Shown here: in pieces, positions 33,435-42,731 of the stretch
Position numbering within the stretch: position 1 is the first letter of the stretch
Layout of the letters: each line of letters starts with the position of its first letter
DNA from: Haladaptatus sp. DJG-WS-42
Lineage (GTDB): Archaea > Halobacteriota > Halobacteria > Halobacteriales > Halococcaceae
Reading direction: 5' to 3'
Assembly: GCF_037198285.1 (NCBI RefSeq)
Contig: NZ_CP147243.1
Span: forward strand, 620,001 to 684,000
DNA: 64,000 nt
The notes under the pieces: generated by a model
Databases searched by the model: none
Told to the model about the DNA's origin: nothing
The model's input: only the letters and a program-made list of their open reading frames with translations
Program-made: the position numbers and the translations under genes

Positions 33435-33439
33435 GTTTT

Positions 33440-34312
33440 TTATCCGAATTTGCCAGTAATGTAATCTTCGACCCGCTGGCTGTCGGGGTTCTCGAAGATT
33501 TTGTTCGTGTCGTCAAACTCGACGAGTTCGCCACCGGTGAGGAACACCGCGGTTTTGTCCGAGATGCGGGCGGCCTGCTGCATGTTGTGGGTGACGATGA
33601 TGACCGTGTACTTCTCTGAGAGCTCTTCGATGAGGTCTTCGATTTGCGAGGTTGCGACGGGGTCGAGTGCGCTTGCAGGCTCGTCCATCAGGATGACTTC
33701 GGGGTCGACCGCGATGGCGCGAGCGATACAGAGGCGCTGTTGTTGCCCGCCCGAAAGTTCGAGGCCGGACTCATCGAGGCGGTCTTTGACCTCGTCCCAG
33801 AGCGCGGCGGCTTTGAGGGCGTTTTCGACTTTCTCGTCCATGTTGTCGGTTTTGCCCTGAATCTTCAGCCCGTAGGCGACGTTGTCGTAGATGCTCTTTG
33901 GGAACGGGTTCGGGTGCTGGAACACCATCCCGACGCGGCGGCGCAGTGCGACGGGGTCGACGTCGTCGTCGTAGACGTTCTTGCCGTCGAGCAACAGCTC
34001 GCCTTCGACGCGCGCGGCGTCGATGAGGTCGTTCATGCGGTTGATACAGCGCAGGAAGGTGGACTTCCCACAGCCGGAGGGGCCGATGAGCGCCGTGACC
34101 TTCTTTTCGGGGATGGCGAGGTCGATGTTCTGGAGCGCCTGGTCGTCGTTGTAGAACACGTTCACGTCACGTGCTTCGACGACGGCGCGGGCCGTGCCCG
34201 ACGACGACGAGCCGGAAAGACCGGCGGTGACGTCGGTCTCGAGCAGCATCTCGTCGTTAGTCGGGTCGTCTGTCTCTACCTCTTCGTTCGAAGTCATATT
34301 CTCTTGTGACAT
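33440..34312 (-). CDS. pstB: Phosphate ABC transporter ATP-binding protein
   Basis: The 290-aa ATPase has Walker [10 protein letters not shown] (about residues 77-85), the Q-loop FQHPNPFP, the signature LSGGQQQRL and Walker [14 protein letters not shown] followed by the H-loop [28 protein letters not shown] is specific to PstB. Its first 45 residues are an acidic, Ser/Thr-rich extension with no clear domain. It lies 2 bp from pstA. Confidence 0.96.
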   Translation of the reverse strand: MSQENMTSNEEVETDDPTNDEMLLETDVTAGLSGSSSSGTARAVVEARDVNVFYNDDQALQNIDLAIPEKKVTALIGPSGCGKSTFLRCINRMNDLIDAARVEGELLLDGKNVYDDDVDPVALRRRVGMVFQHPNPFPKSIYDNVAYGLKIQGKTDNMDEKVENALKAAALWDEVKDRLDESGLELSGGQQQRLCIARAIAVDPEVILMDEPASALDPVATSQIEDLIEELSEKYTVIIVTHNMQQAARISDKTAVFLTGGELVEFDDTNKIFENPDSQRVEDYITGKFG

Positions 34313-34314
34313 GG

Positions 34315-35946
34315 TTAGTTCTCGCTCTGATACCTGTTGCGGAGGACAATCGCGATGGAGTTCATCGTCAGGAGGACGATGAGCACCGTCACGACGCCAG
34401 CCGCGAGCACACCGTACTGGAACTCAGGCTGTGGGCGGTCTGCCCAGTTGAAGATCATGAGCGGCATCGCACTGGCCGCATCAGAGAGTTTCGCCGGAAC
34501 CGAGTAGGTCACCGTCGGAGCCGCAATCATGATCAGCGGTGCCGTCTCACCGAGGGCACGACCGATGGCGAGAATCGTCCCGGTCAAGATGCCCGGAATC
34601 GACCGAGGGAGGACGACTTCGCGGATGGTCTGCCACTTCGTCGCGCCCATCCCATAGGACGCCTGCCGGAGCGAATCCGGAACCGCGCGAATCGCTTCCT
34701 GTGAAGAGATGATGACGATAGGCAAAATGAGCAACGAGAGGGTAATCCCGCCAACGAGCACCGAGCCGATACCCATGTTCAGGTAGTTGATGAACAAGCC
34801 AAGTCCGAGCAGGCCGTACACGACCGATGGAACGCCCGCGAGGTTCGCGATGTTGAGCTGGATGAACCGGGTGTAGCGGTTGTCGGGAGCGTACTCTTCT
34901 AAGTACACCGCGGCGCCGACGCCGATTGGGAACGCGAGTACCACGACGACGGCCATCAGCATCACGGAGCCGACGAGTGCCGGGTAAATCCCCGCCTGCG
35001 TTGCTTCTGGGTGCGGGAGACTCGTGAGGAACTGCCAATCAATCCACGCCGTTGGGCCGGCGAAGCCAAGCAGGCCGACGACCGTCTCGACGAGGAGGAG
35101 GCCGCCGAGGATGACGACGGGGATGAGCAGACCCGACCGCGAACCGACGGATTCGGGGTCACTGTAGAGGTGTTCGACGTAGAGGGCCGTCGGGACACCG
35201 ATGGTGAGCGCGAAGATGGTGCCGATGCTCGGGTCAAGACCGGCGAACATGAACGCGAAGGTGCTCACGAGCGACGCACCGAACACGAGCGCCCCGGCGA
35301 CGAGTCCCGTTCGGCTGTTCTCGTGCTTTCGCGCGATGTACCGTCCCGTGAGAATTGCCGCCCCGACGCTGAACGTCGTGAGCAGTGAGAACCACCGAAC
35401 GGGCTCAAACGGCGAAAAGCGGAGCAGAATCTCCGGGACGCTGTAGAACATTCCCGGAATGCCAACCATCACGTAGCCGAAAACGACGAGTCCCACGAGC
35501 ACGCGCTCGTAGGCGTTCGCCGACGAGCGAAGCTTTCTGTGTGCGTAGACGAGCGCTCCAGCGAGGACGAACCCGACCATGTGATAGAACCACACGTCGT
35601 CGTCGAGTACGTCCACGAAGATGACGAGAATCGCCGCGCCGAGCATGACGCCAGCGACGGGCAGCCCAGTCGTGGAAAAGCCGACACGGAGCCCGTCTCT
35701 GTTCCGAAGCGAGAAGTACCCGACCGTCGCGAGCGAGACGAACACGAACAGGAGGTACGTGATGGTCCACTCCGTACTCGCGGTCTCTGGCTGCACGGCG
35801 TCGAGGGTGACGTACACGAGCAGCGTTGCGAGCGAGACAATACCGATGAGGGCCGAGGCGAGGAGCGCGTTTTTGAAGATGATACCCTTTGTGCGACTTA
35901 CCTGCCCGAAGCCCGCTTCCTGTTGGGTGCCAGTTTCTGTCGCCAT
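34315..35946 (-). CDS. pstA: Phosphate ABC transporter permease PstA with extra N-terminal membrane domain
   Basis: At 543 aa this is much longer than a bacterial PstA (about 290 aa). The N-terminal 250 residues hold roughly seven hydrophobic segments with no permease motif. The C-terminal half is a normal PstA permease: [48 protein letters not shown] and the EAA loop [23 protein letters not shown]. Long PstA proteins are known in haloarchaea. It overlaps pstC by 1 bp. Confidence 0.94.
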   Translation of the reverse strand: MATETGTQQEAGFGQVSRTKGIIFKNALLASALIGIVSLATLLVYVTLDAVQPETASTEWTITYLLFVFVSLATVGYFSLRNRDGLRVGFSTTGLPVAGVMLGAAILVIFVDVLDDDVWFYHMVGFVLAGALVYAHRKLRSSANAYERVLVGLVVFGYVMVGIPGMFYSVPEILLRFSPFEPVRWFSLLTTFSVGAAILTGRYIARKHENSRTGLVAGALVFGASLVSTFAFMFAGLDPSIGTIFALTIGVPTALYVEHLYSDPESVGSRSGLLIPVVILGGLLLVETVVGLLGFAGPTAWIDWQFLTSLPHPEATQAGIYPALVGSVMLMAVVVVLAFPIGVGAAVYLEEYAPDNRYTRFIQLNIANLAGVPSVVYGLLGLGLFINYLNMGIGSVLVGGITLSLLILPIVIISSQEAIRAVPDSLRQASYGMGATKWQTIREVVLPRSIPGILTGTILAIGRALGETAPLIMIAAPTVTYSVPAKLSDAASAMPLMIFNWADRPQPEFQYGVLAAGVVTVLIVLLTMNSIAIVLRNRYQSEN

Positions 35947-36920
35947 TATTCGTAGCTCTCCCGGTAGTGTTGTGCGATAAGGTTACTGACGAAGTTCATA
36001 GCGAGGGTAATAACGAACAGCGTGAGGCCGATTGCGAACAAACTACGGTAGGCAGGCCCCTGTGCAGCGATGTCACCGACGCCGAGTTGAATCATCGCCG
36101 CGGTCATGGTCTGCACCGATTCGAGATACGCGGACGGTAACAGCGGGTTCACGAGTTTCGGCGTCGCACCGGCGGCCACGACGACAATCATCGTTTCCCC
36201 GATTGCGCGCGAGAGCGCAAGGATGAACGAGGAGGCGATGCCGGAAACCGCCGCCGGAATGACGATGCCAGTTGAGACGTCGAACTTCGTTGCACCGAGT
36301 CCGTAGCCAGCCTGCCGGAGTGAGTCTGGTACCGCGCTCATCGCATCTTCACTAATCGATGAAACCATCGGGATAATCATGATACCGACCATGAGCGATG
36401 CAGAAAGCGCGTTGAACGTCCCGAGCTGGGGGATGAACGTCTTGAGAGCAGGAGTGATGTAGATGAGCGCGAAAATCCCGTACACGACGGTTGGGACACC
36501 GGCGAGAACTTCGAGGATTGGTTTGAGCACCGAGCGAACGGACGGGCTTGCGTACTCGCTCAGGTAAATCGCCGTTGCGAGGCCGAGGGGGAGGGCGACG
36601 ATTGCAGACCCTACCATTACGGTGAGCGTCCCGGCGATGAGCGGCAGGACGCCAAACTGAATCGGCGTGATCGCCGGAGCCCACGTATCGCCGAGGAAGA
36701 ACTGCGCGAAGGTTACGGTTTGTTCCGGGGCGATTCCCATCAGCGACGTGCCCGTAATTCGGAAGAACCTCGCCGCGTCGCCCACGAGCGCGAGGATGAT
36801 TCCGAGTGTCGTCAACACCGATACGGCCGCACACGCGAAGAAGAACCACCGAATCAGCCGCTCTCTCGGCGAATTAGCAACGCGCGTAGTCATATCGGAT
36901 GTTTGCTGGTCTGTGCTCAT
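35946..36920 (-). CDS. pstC: Phosphate ABC transporter permease PstC
   Basis: The 324-aa membrane protein has six hydrophobic segments. Marks are IYLSEYASPSVRSVLKP, VLAGVPTVVYGIFALIYITP and the EAA loop SLRQAGYGLGATKFDVSTGIVIPAA, with SRAIGETMIVVVAAG after it. It starts 58 bp after the pstS stop, with a T-rich hairpin between that may lower expression of the permeases relative to PstS. Confidence 0.95.
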   Translation of the reverse strand: MSTDQQTSDMTTRVANSPRERLIRWFFFACAAVSVLTTLGIILALVGDAARFFRITGTSLMGIAPEQTVTFAQFFLGDTWAPAITPIQFGVLPLIAGTLTVMVGSAIVALPLGLATAIYLSEYASPSVRSVLKPILEVLAGVPTVVYGIFALIYITPALKTFIPQLGTFNALSASLMVGIMIIPMVSSISEDAMSAVPDSLRQAGYGLGATKFDVSTGIVIPAAVSGIASSFILALSRAIGETMIVVVAAGATPKLVNPLLPSAYLESVQTMTAAMIQLGVGDIAAQGPAYRSLFAIGLTLFVITLAMNFVSNLIAQHYRESYE

Positions 36921-36947
36921 TTACTTGGAAGTATTTTTTTGGGTTTG

Positions 36948-36978
36948 AAAAAAAGCGCTTCGTTTCGAACGGGTGCGC
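36948..36978 (-). terminator. Hairpin plus T-run between pstS and pstC
   Basis: On the minus strand GCGC (36978-36975) and TTCG pair with CGAA and GCGC (36958-36955), followed directly by seven T (36954-36948). It starts immediately after pstS. In this position it could attenuate transcription so that the binding protein is made in excess over the permeases. Confidence 0.55.
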
Positions 36979-38001
36979 TTAGCCTTGGACTTCGTCGATT
37001 GCGGCCGTCAGTTTGTCTAACTGCTCTTGCATGTCCTCTTCGGTGTTCGGGACGTAGCCAACCTGGTCTGCGACGATTGCCTGGTCTGCGCTCTTCTTGA
37101 CGAAGAATTTCGCGAACTCCGCGACGTGTGGCTCTTTGAGCGCGCTCTTTTTCGGGTAGGTGAACAGCGGGCGGGCGAGTGGCGTGTAGTCGCCACCCTT
37201 TGCCGTTTCGAGCGATGGCTCGATACAACCGTTGCCGTTGTCAATCTTGACGGCCTTCACGGAGTCGGGGTTGTTGTAGTAGTACGAGAAGCCGAAGTAG
37301 CCCATCGCGTACTGGCTGCCGGAGACACCCTGGACGATAGAGCGGTCTTTCTCGGTCGCCGTGTAGTCTTGGCGGTGGGCACCCTCTTCTTCGATGATAG
37401 CCTCGGTGAAGTAGTCGAAGGTGCCGGAGGTGGATGCTGCGCCGTAGAGTTCGAACTCCTCGTCTGGCCACTCAGAGCGGATGTCGCTCCACATGGTCGC
37501 GCCGTTTGGCTCCCAGATCTGCTTGAGTTCTTCGACGGTCATGCAGTCGACCCAGTCTGCGTCGTTGTGGACGACGACGGTGAGTGCGTCGGTTGCGACG
37601 TTCATCTCGAGCCATTCGACGCCAGCGTCTTCACAGAGTTCCTTCTCGCTGTCTTTCATCGGACGCGAGGCGTTGTTGAAGTGCGTCTTGTCCTGGCAGA
37701 AAAAGTCGCTGAAGCCGCCACCAGAACCGGTCGAGCGGATGTTGAACTCGACGTTGGGGTGCTCTTTGCGGAACTCGACGGAGACTGCCTCTGCGAGTGG
37801 GAACACGGTGGAAGACCCTGCGATTTCGACGGTTCCAGAGAGTTCTTCCATGCCACCTTCGCCGCCCTCGGTGTTGGTTCCGTCGCCGCCTTCGCCGCCC
37901 GAGCCACTCTCACTGACACAGCCCGCAATGCCCAGTGCGGACGCCCCTGCAGCGGCAGTGATGAATTTGCGACGCGAAACGAAGTCAGGTTTGTCTGTCA
38001 T
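36979..38001 (-). CDS. pstS: Phosphate-binding lipoprotein PstS
   Basis: The 340-aa protein has a Tat lipoprotein signal (SRRKFITAAAGASALGIAGC), a Gly/Glu linker, and the PstS fold: VEIAGSSTVFPLAEAVSVEF, STGSGGGFSDFF, YGAASTSGTFDYFTEAI and GVSGSQYAMGYFGFSYY. It catches phosphate outside the cell for PstC/PstA. The ATG at 38001 follows an in-frame GTG at 38004. It is the first gene of the operon. Confidence 0.95.
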   Translation of the reverse strand: MTDKPDFVSRRKFITAAAGASALGIAGCVSESGSGGEGGDGTNTEGGEGGMEELSGTVEIAGSSTVFPLAEAVSVEFRKEHPNVEFNIRSTGSGGGFSDFFCQDKTHFNNASRPMKDSEKELCEDAGVEWLEMNVATDALTVVVHNDADWVDCMTVEELKQIWEPNGATMWSDIRSEWPDEEFELYGAASTSGTFDYFTEAIIEEEGAHRQDYTATEKDRSIVQGVSGSQYAMGYFGFSYYYNNPDSVKAVKIDNGNGCIEPSLETAKGGDYTPLARPLFTYPKKSALKEPHVAEFAKFFVKKSADQAIVADQVGYVPNTEEDMQEQLDKLTAAIDEVQG

Positions 38002-38046
38002 CACTTGTGGAAATCGGTGAGAGGGGTAAATAACCTCCTATGATAA

Positions 38047-38103
38047 CTATATAGCACTCCTTATGGGACAAGTGGACAAAGAAGATGTTTGGACAGAGTG
38101 TCT
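38047..38103 (-). promoter_or_regulatory. pstS promoter: TATA element and GGACA repeats
   Basis: CTATATAG (38047-38054) is a good TATA box 46-53 bp upstream of the pstS ATG. Further upstream, GGACA occurs at 38066-38070, 38074-38078 and 38091-38095, with inverted TGTCT at 38099-38103. The GGACAA/GTGGACAAA repeats are a candidate site for a phosphate-responsive activator. Experimental Pho sites exist in haloarchaea, but I cannot confirm that this motif matches them. Confidence 0.55.
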
Positions 38104-38194
38104 GAACAAACAACAAGAATACCCCCTTACAGTGGCGGGTTTCGAGAGGTTCGTACCGTGGGCGACAGCGGGACAGCGCCATCCAGAGCGCCAA

Positions 38195-38220
38195 ATTTCC
38201 ACATGATTTGAGGTGGAAAT
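38195..38220. promoter_or_regulatory. 8-bp palindrome upstream of the AbrB-PhoU gene
   Basis: ATTTCCAC (38195-38202) and GTGGAAAT (38213-38220) form a perfect inverted repeat with a 10-bp spacer. It is about 100 bp upstream of the AbrB-PhoU start and 195 bp from pstS. A dimeric regulator, perhaps the AbrB-PhoU protein itself, could bind. Confidence 0.5.
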
Positions 38221-38319
38221 AGCATCGGAATAGTACCGTATTTGTTGAATAACGTAGATGAGTGGTGAAGTATGTAGATATGGAGTAGTTTATTGTGGAT
38301 GAGGGGCGACGGGGAGTGT

Positions 38320-39315
38320 ATGGAAACGCGGAAGGTCCAAATCACGGGTGGCTCGACGTTCACCGTCTCCCTCCCGAAAACCTGGGCGACCGACAACGGA
38401 ATCAAAGCCGGGAGCGAGGTTGCGTTTTTCAAAGAAGACGACTCGCTCGTTCTCACACCGAACGATGAATCGACGCACGTAGAGGGAACGCTCGACATCG
38501 TCGGGCTCAAAGGCGACGAGTTGATGCGCGCCATCGTCACGATGTACGTAAGCGGCTTCGACATCATCACGCTCGAAACCTCGCGCGTCACCGCAGAACA
38601 GCGCCGGGCAATTCGCAAAGCCACACAAGGACTCGTCGGCCTCGAAGTCATCGAAGAAACGTCTGACCACGTCGTGCTGCAGGACCTGCTCGACTCGGCC
38701 GAACTCTCCGTCTTGAACGCCATCACGCGCATGCGCCTCGTCGCACTCTCGATGCTCAAAGACGCGGTTGTCGCCCTCGCAGAAAACGACGACGACCTCG
38801 CGCGCGACGTGATGGAGCGCGACGACGACGTAGACCGCCTCTGGTTCATGATTTCGCGCGTCTTCCGCTCTGCACTGCGAAATCCGACTGCAGCGACCGA
38901 AGTTGGTCTCCCGCGCGAGACCACGTTCGACTACCATTCGAGCGCCCGCCAGCTCGAACGCATCGCAGACCACGCGACCAAGATTGCGAACATCACGCTC
39001 GAACTCGGGGCAATCCCCGACGACGCATCGACGGCAATCGAGGAACTACACACCGACGCTGCGACCATCGTCGAGATGGCGATGGACGCGCTGTTAGAAG
39101 ACGACCCCGAGCGCGCAACCCGCCTCGCAAACGACGCGAGCGAGAAGATTGCAGCCATCGACAAACAGACGCGAAACGTAGACAACCTCATCCGCGACCT
39201 GAACCCACAGCGCGCCCAACTGCTCGGCCTCATCGTGGACTCACTCTCACGGAGCGCCGACTATGGTGGGAACATCGCGGAGACGGCGCTCCAGAAGGCT
39301 GCGCCCCGCCCGTAG
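38320..39315 (+). CDS. AbrB-PhoU phosphate regulator
   Basis: The 331-aa protein starts METRKVQITGGSTFTVSLPKTW, a SpoVT/AbrB-type DNA-binding domain (residues 1-50), then two PhoU-type helical repeats. The metal-site patterns are LERIADHATKIANITLE and, more weakly, SRSADYGGNIAETAL. Fusions of AbrB and PhoU are known archaeal regulators next to pst genes. It is divergent from pstS. The ATG at 38320 is preferred to the upstream frame start at 38293. Confidence 0.9.
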   Translation: METRKVQITGGSTFTVSLPKTWATDNGIKAGSEVAFFKEDDSLVLTPNDESTHVEGTLDIVGLKGDELMRAIVTMYVSGFDIITLETSRVTAEQRRAIRKATQGLVGLEVIEETSDHVVLQDLLDSAELSVLNAITRMRLVALSMLKDAVVALAENDDDLARDVMERDDDVDRLWFMISRVFRSALRNPTAATEVGLPRETTFDYHSSARQLERIADHATKIANITLELGAIPDDASTAIEELHTDAATIVEMAMDALLEDDPERATRLANDASEKIAAIDKQTRNVDNLIRDLNPQRAQLLGLIVDSLSRSADYGGNIAETALQKAAPRP

Positions 39316-39393
39316 AGCCGGTTCGCCCACTTCTCACGCAATTTTGGCGTCGAACGAGGGGAGTTCTTCGTTGTCGTTCACGTAGGACATGCT

Positions 39394-40527
39394 ATGGTCG
39401 ACACCGAACTCAACCGTGGCTTAGAAGGAATCACCGTCGCGGAGACACGGCTGAGTCACATCGACGGGGAGGCTGGAAGGCTCATCATCGGCGGGTTTCC
39501 AGTCTCCGAACTGGCGGCCAACGCAACGTTCGAAGAGAGCGTCTTCCTCCTGTTGAACGACCGGCTGCCAACCGCAGACGAACTCGTGGCGTTCCGCACG
39601 TCCCTCGCGAGCAACCGTGAACTCACAGCCGAGACGCGAGCCGTGCTCAAACGCGCCGCAGCGGAGGGTGTCGACCCGATGGACGCCCTTCGGATGGGTG
39701 TCGCGGCTGCGAATCTCGGGGCGGAAACGGCGACCGCCCAACAGGCAGTCGAGCGAACTATCGCCGTGTTTCCGACGGTTGTGGCCGCCTACTGGCGCTA
39801 CCGGCAGGGCGACGACCCGCTTTCACCACGAGCAGACCTGCGACACGCCGCGAACTACCTGTACATGCTAACTGGGACGGAACCGAGCGACGCCGCGACA
39901 ACGGGGCTCGAAACCTACTTGAATACAGTCATCGACCACGGGTTGAACGCGTCTACGTTCACCGCCCGCGTCGTCGTCTCCACCGAGTCGGATGTCGTGT
40001 CGGCGGCGACGGCGGCGGTGGGGTCGCTCAAAGGGCCACTCCACGGCGGCGCTCCCGGTCCCGTCCTCGAAATGCTCATGGAGGTACACGAGTCGGGCGA
40101 TGCAGAGGGATACGTTCGCCAGAAACTCGCAGCGGGCGAGCGTCTGATGGGATTCGGCCACCGGGTGTACCGGGTTCGCGACCCACGCGCTGCGGTGTTG
40201 TCGGCGGCCGCCGAACGATTCTACGAAGACGGTGGTGACGCCGACTTCTTTGAAACCGTGAGCGCGTTCGAAGAGACGGCAGTGGAACTGCTCGCGGCGC
40301 ACAAGCCAGACCGCCGACTCGATACGAACGTCGAGTACTACACAGCGGCCCTGCTCTTTGGCGTCGGCATTCCTCGTGAACTCTTCACGACGACGTTCGC
40401 CGTGGCGCGCGTCGGTGGATGGATGGCCCACTGCCTCGAACAGGCCGCCAATAACCGAATCATCCGCCCGCGCAGTCGCTACGTCGGCGCAACCGGCAGG
40501 ACGTGGACACCCATCGACGACCGATAG
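39394..40527 (+). CDS. Citrate synthase-family protein (CitA/citrate synthase 2-like)
   Basis: The 377-aa protein has the citrate synthase fold. Active-site His are His217 in PLHGGAPG and His256 in GFGHRVYR; His182 is in DHGLNASTF. At the catalytic-Asp position (usual NVDFYS) it has Glu314 in TNVEYYTAAL. I recall NVExxAA in the citrate synthase 2 (CitA) branch, so the change is probably a family trait rather than damage. Acetyl-CoA or propionyl-CoA could be the substrate. It is convergent with the S8e gene. Confidence 0.88.
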   Translation: MVDTELNRGLEGITVAETRLSHIDGEAGRLIIGGFPVSELAANATFEESVFLLLNDRLPTADELVAFRTSLASNRELTAETRAVLKRAAAEGVDPMDALRMGVAAANLGAETATAQQAVERTIAVFPTVVAAYWRYRQGDDPLSPRADLRHAANYLYMLTGTEPSDAATTGLETYLNTVIDHGLNASTFTARVVVSTESDVVSAATAAVGSLKGPLHGGAPGPVLEMLMEVHESGDAEGYVRQKLAAGERLMGFGHRVYRVRDPRAAVLSAAAERFYEDGGDADFFETVSAFEETAVELLAAHKPDRRLDTNVEYYTAALLFGVGIPRELFTTTFAVARVGGWMAHCLEQAANNRIIRPRSRYVGATGRTWTPIDDR

Positions 40528-40547
40528 GTGTCCAGTTCACTCAACCG

Positions 40548-40571
40548 AAAAAAGCGGTGGACTGCCACCGC
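40548..40571 (-). terminator. Hairpin terminator of the S8e gene
   Basis: GCGGTGG (40554-40560) pairs with CCACCGC (40565-40571) over a 4-nt loop. On the minus strand the stem is followed directly by six T (40553-40548). It lies 13 bp downstream of the S8e stop, in the convergent gap with the citrate synthase gene. Confidence 0.7.
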
Positions 40572-40584
40572 GCGGCGAGACTGG

Positions 40585-40959
40585 TTATTCGACGAGAACG
40601 CCGTTGACCTGTCCGTCCTGACCAGGCCGGGAGGTCACGCGGACGACACCCTCGTTCGTGGTGAGGAGCGCGCCCTTCGTGATGATGTTACGACGGGCGT
40701 AGTTTGGGTTCGAGTTGTTCTCTTTTACTCCCTGAATCGTGGCTGCGACCGACGTGCCGTCGCCCTGTGCGATGGTCACGGAGTCCGTGGCGATGGCACG
40801 GAGCTTTTTGGTGTTGCCGCGGCCTTCGACGACGCGGAACTTTGCGTCACCGACGTGCGTTTCGGTCGGCTGACGGCCGAGTTCGTGCTTCTTCTTGTTG
40901 CGAATTGGACGGCGTCGCCCACCGGTACGTTTGCGCGTGGAGCGTCCCTGGTCTTTCAT
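40585..40959 (-). CDS. rps8e: 30S ribosomal protein S8e
   Basis: The 124-aa basic protein starts MKDQGRSTRKRTGGRRRPIR and continues KKKHELGRQPTETHVG and RNIITKGALL, standard archaeal S8e. It is a small-subunit protein with eukaryotic homologues. It is a single-gene unit. Confidence 0.97.
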   Translation of the reverse strand: MKDQGRSTRKRTGGRRRPIRNKKKHELGRQPTETHVGDAKFRVVEGRGNTKKLRAIATDSVTIAQGDGTSVAATIQGVKENNSNPNYARRNIITKGALLTTNEGVVRVTSRPGQDGQVNGVLVE

Positions 40960-41089
40960 ACCCCATCAAAGGCAAACGGACTACTTGAATCGCACGACTC
41001 GTACCGCTCTCTCTGTCCACCGACCCCCACAGCCCTGAAACACGGAGACACCGGCACACTTACACCGGCACAGAAAATCAGTTGAGACG

Positions 41090-41530
41090 ATGAGTATCCG
41101 GGTCGCCGCCGCCGCACCGTTTCGCACGAAAGGCAAGCGAAAACTCGCAGAAAGCGAGTTCGTCGTCTCCCTCTCGCTCGACCGCGACTGGTTCTCCCCC
41201 GACCAGGCGAAACGACTCGTGGATATCGCCGTGAGCCAAGGCCTGCTCCGGCGCGAAGACGACGCGCTCCACTGCGCGTTCGACCCGGATGACGTGACCA
41301 TCCCCGACGACTTTTCACCCGATGCGAGCCTGCTCCAAGCGCGCTCAACGTTCGAGAAAATCTTAGACCGCCTCATCGCAAACGGTCATAGCAAACAGGA
41401 GGCCGTCGCAGCCGTAAACGAACTCCAGCGCGACCTTGGCGTGACCATCGAGACGGCCGCCGTGCTCTACGCCCATCGACGGGGCGTTTCTGTGGGCGAA
41501 GAAGCCAACGCAGCGCTGGCCGAACTCTGA
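41090..41530 (+). CDS. DUF2240-family protein
   Basis: The 146-aa protein has a winged-helix-like N-terminal half (KLAESEFVVSLSLDRDWFSPDQAKRLV split by a turn) and a helical C-terminal half ending GVTIETAAVLYAHRRGV. This fits the archaeal DUF2240 family. No catalytic residues are evident. It is followed 32 bp later by another short conserved gene on the same strand. Confidence 0.85.
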   Translation: MSIRVAAAAPFRTKGKRKLAESEFVVSLSLDRDWFSPDQAKRLVDIAVSQGLLRREDDALHCAFDPDDVTIPDDFSPDASLLQARSTFEKILDRLIANGHSKQEAVAAVNELQRDLGVTIETAAVLYAHRRGVSVGEEANAALAEL

Positions 41531-41562
41531 AGCGATAAACCGCTGCGAACCAATTCACTGGT

Positions 41563-41943
41563 ATGGTCAAAAAACGCGAGACAGACGGCGTCCGCCTCGC
41601 GCAGCTGCTCGCCTCCGAACTCGACGGTTACAAAGACGGGCCACTTGGCCCGCTTTCGGTGTCGAATGCGGCCGACGCGGACGGTTTGCGCCCGGTCGAA
41701 GACGTCGCGAGAGCGTACGATGTCGCACACGACGGCGAGCGCATCGCTCGCGTGTTCGTCCACCCTGACCGCGCGTACGTCGAGTTCGAGGCGGGCATCG
41801 ACAAAGTCGTGAAAACGGCAGAACAAAAGGGCCTGCGAACGCGCCCAAAGGCGACCAACCCACCGAAAGCGCTCGTGTTCATCGAAGACGGCGCGCAAGT
41901 AAAGCGGATTCTCGACGTGTTCGTCGCCGCGGTGTCGAATTAG
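41563..41943 (+). CDS. Conserved haloarchaeal protein
   Basis: The 126-aa soluble protein starts MVKKRETDGVRLAQLLASEL; strands IARVFVHPDRAYVEFEAG and ALVFIEDGAQVKRIL frame a charged linker (KGLRTRPKATNPPK). It has no Cys motif, signal or membrane segment. It is likely co-transcribed with the DUF2240 gene and overlaps the convergent HAD gene by 4 bp. Function unknown. Confidence 0.75.
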   Translation: MVKKRETDGVRLAQLLASELDGYKDGPLGPLSVSNAADADGLRPVEDVARAYDVAHDGERIARVFVHPDRAYVEFEAGIDKVVKTAEQKGLRTRPKATNPPKALVFIEDGAQVKRILDVFVAAVSN

Positions 41944-42593
41944 AGGGTTTTCAGCACGTCCGGAAGCCGGGTGACCAGTTCGTCGCGTTTGAGTACCACG
42001 TCCGCGATGGGTGAAGGGTCGTCTCCGGGGCCGACGACGTGGATGGCGTGCATGTTCATGTCCTTTGCACCCCGAATGTCGAGGTCTGCGTGGTCGCCGA
42101 TGTAGACCGCTTCCTCTGGAACGGTATCGAGTTCGGCGAGCAGCGACCGGAAGGCCCGGTGGTCGGGTTTGCCTGCCGGAAGCGACCCGCTGATGAGGAC
42201 GGTGTCGAAGAGGTCTTGCCAACCAAGGCGTTCGAGTTTCGCCCGCTGGGCTTCGATGGGGCCGTCGGTGAGCAGGCCCACGCGGTACTCTTTGCGGAGG
42301 TCAGTGACGAGGCGTGCTGCCCCGTCGATAGCGATGAGGGAGTTGTTGATGGCGTTTTGGTACGCTTCTGAGAGTTCTGCAGGCGAGACAGGCGTTTCGT
42401 GGTCTTTGAGGAGGTCTTCGAAGATGGGTTCGCGCGTCTCGTTCGAGAGGTTGCGGCGGTGGGCGTCGAGGTAGGCCTGTCGGTCGAACAGCGGTGCATC
42501 GACAGACTCTGATGCCTCGTGCAACAGCGTTTGACGGTCGCGTTCTGGGACGACGAGTGTGTAGTCGAGGTCAAACCCGACCGCTCGTATCAT
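41940..42593 (-). CDS. HAD-family hydrolase
   Basis: The 217-aa protein is a HAD phosphatase: motif I GFDLDYTLVV, motif II GLLTDGPIEAQ, motif III Lys in the LPAGKPDHRAF segment, and motif IV YIGDHADLDIRGAK. The helical cap lies between residues 20 and 85. FDxDxT supplies the nucleophile and general acid. Substrate unknown. ATG 42593 is chosen because it begins MIRAVGFDLDYT; an upstream Met adds seven residues. Confidence 0.9.
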   Translation of the reverse strand: MIRAVGFDLDYTLVVPERDRQTLLHEASESVDAPLFDRQAYLDAHRRNLSNETREPIFEDLLKDHETPVSPAELSEAYQNAINNSLIAIDGAARLVTDLRKEYRVGLLTDGPIEAQRAKLERLGWQDLFDTVLISGSLPAGKPDHRAFRSLLAELDTVPEEAVYIGDHADLDIRGAKDMNMHAIHVVGPGDDPSPIADVVLKRDELVTRLPDVLKTL

Positions 42594-42731
42594 GGTAGCA
42601 AAAATGAGAGCCACCTAATTGAATCTGCCGTGCGGAGGGGCGAAATACCGACAGACGTGGCGGTTTGCCGACCTGATTGCTCACTGGCCACATCCGACAG
42701 AATAGTTAGGATACCCCAGAGAGTGACACGT

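Larger units (their letters stand above)
38002..38319. other. 318-bp divergent regulatory region (pstS / AbrB-PhoU)
   Basis: This AT-rich gap contains no gene. It separates the pst operon from the divergent AbrB-PhoU gene and holds a TATA-like element, repeated GGACA motifs and an 8-bp palindrome, listed separately. Both promoters must lie here, so shared phosphate control is plausible. Confidence 0.8.
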
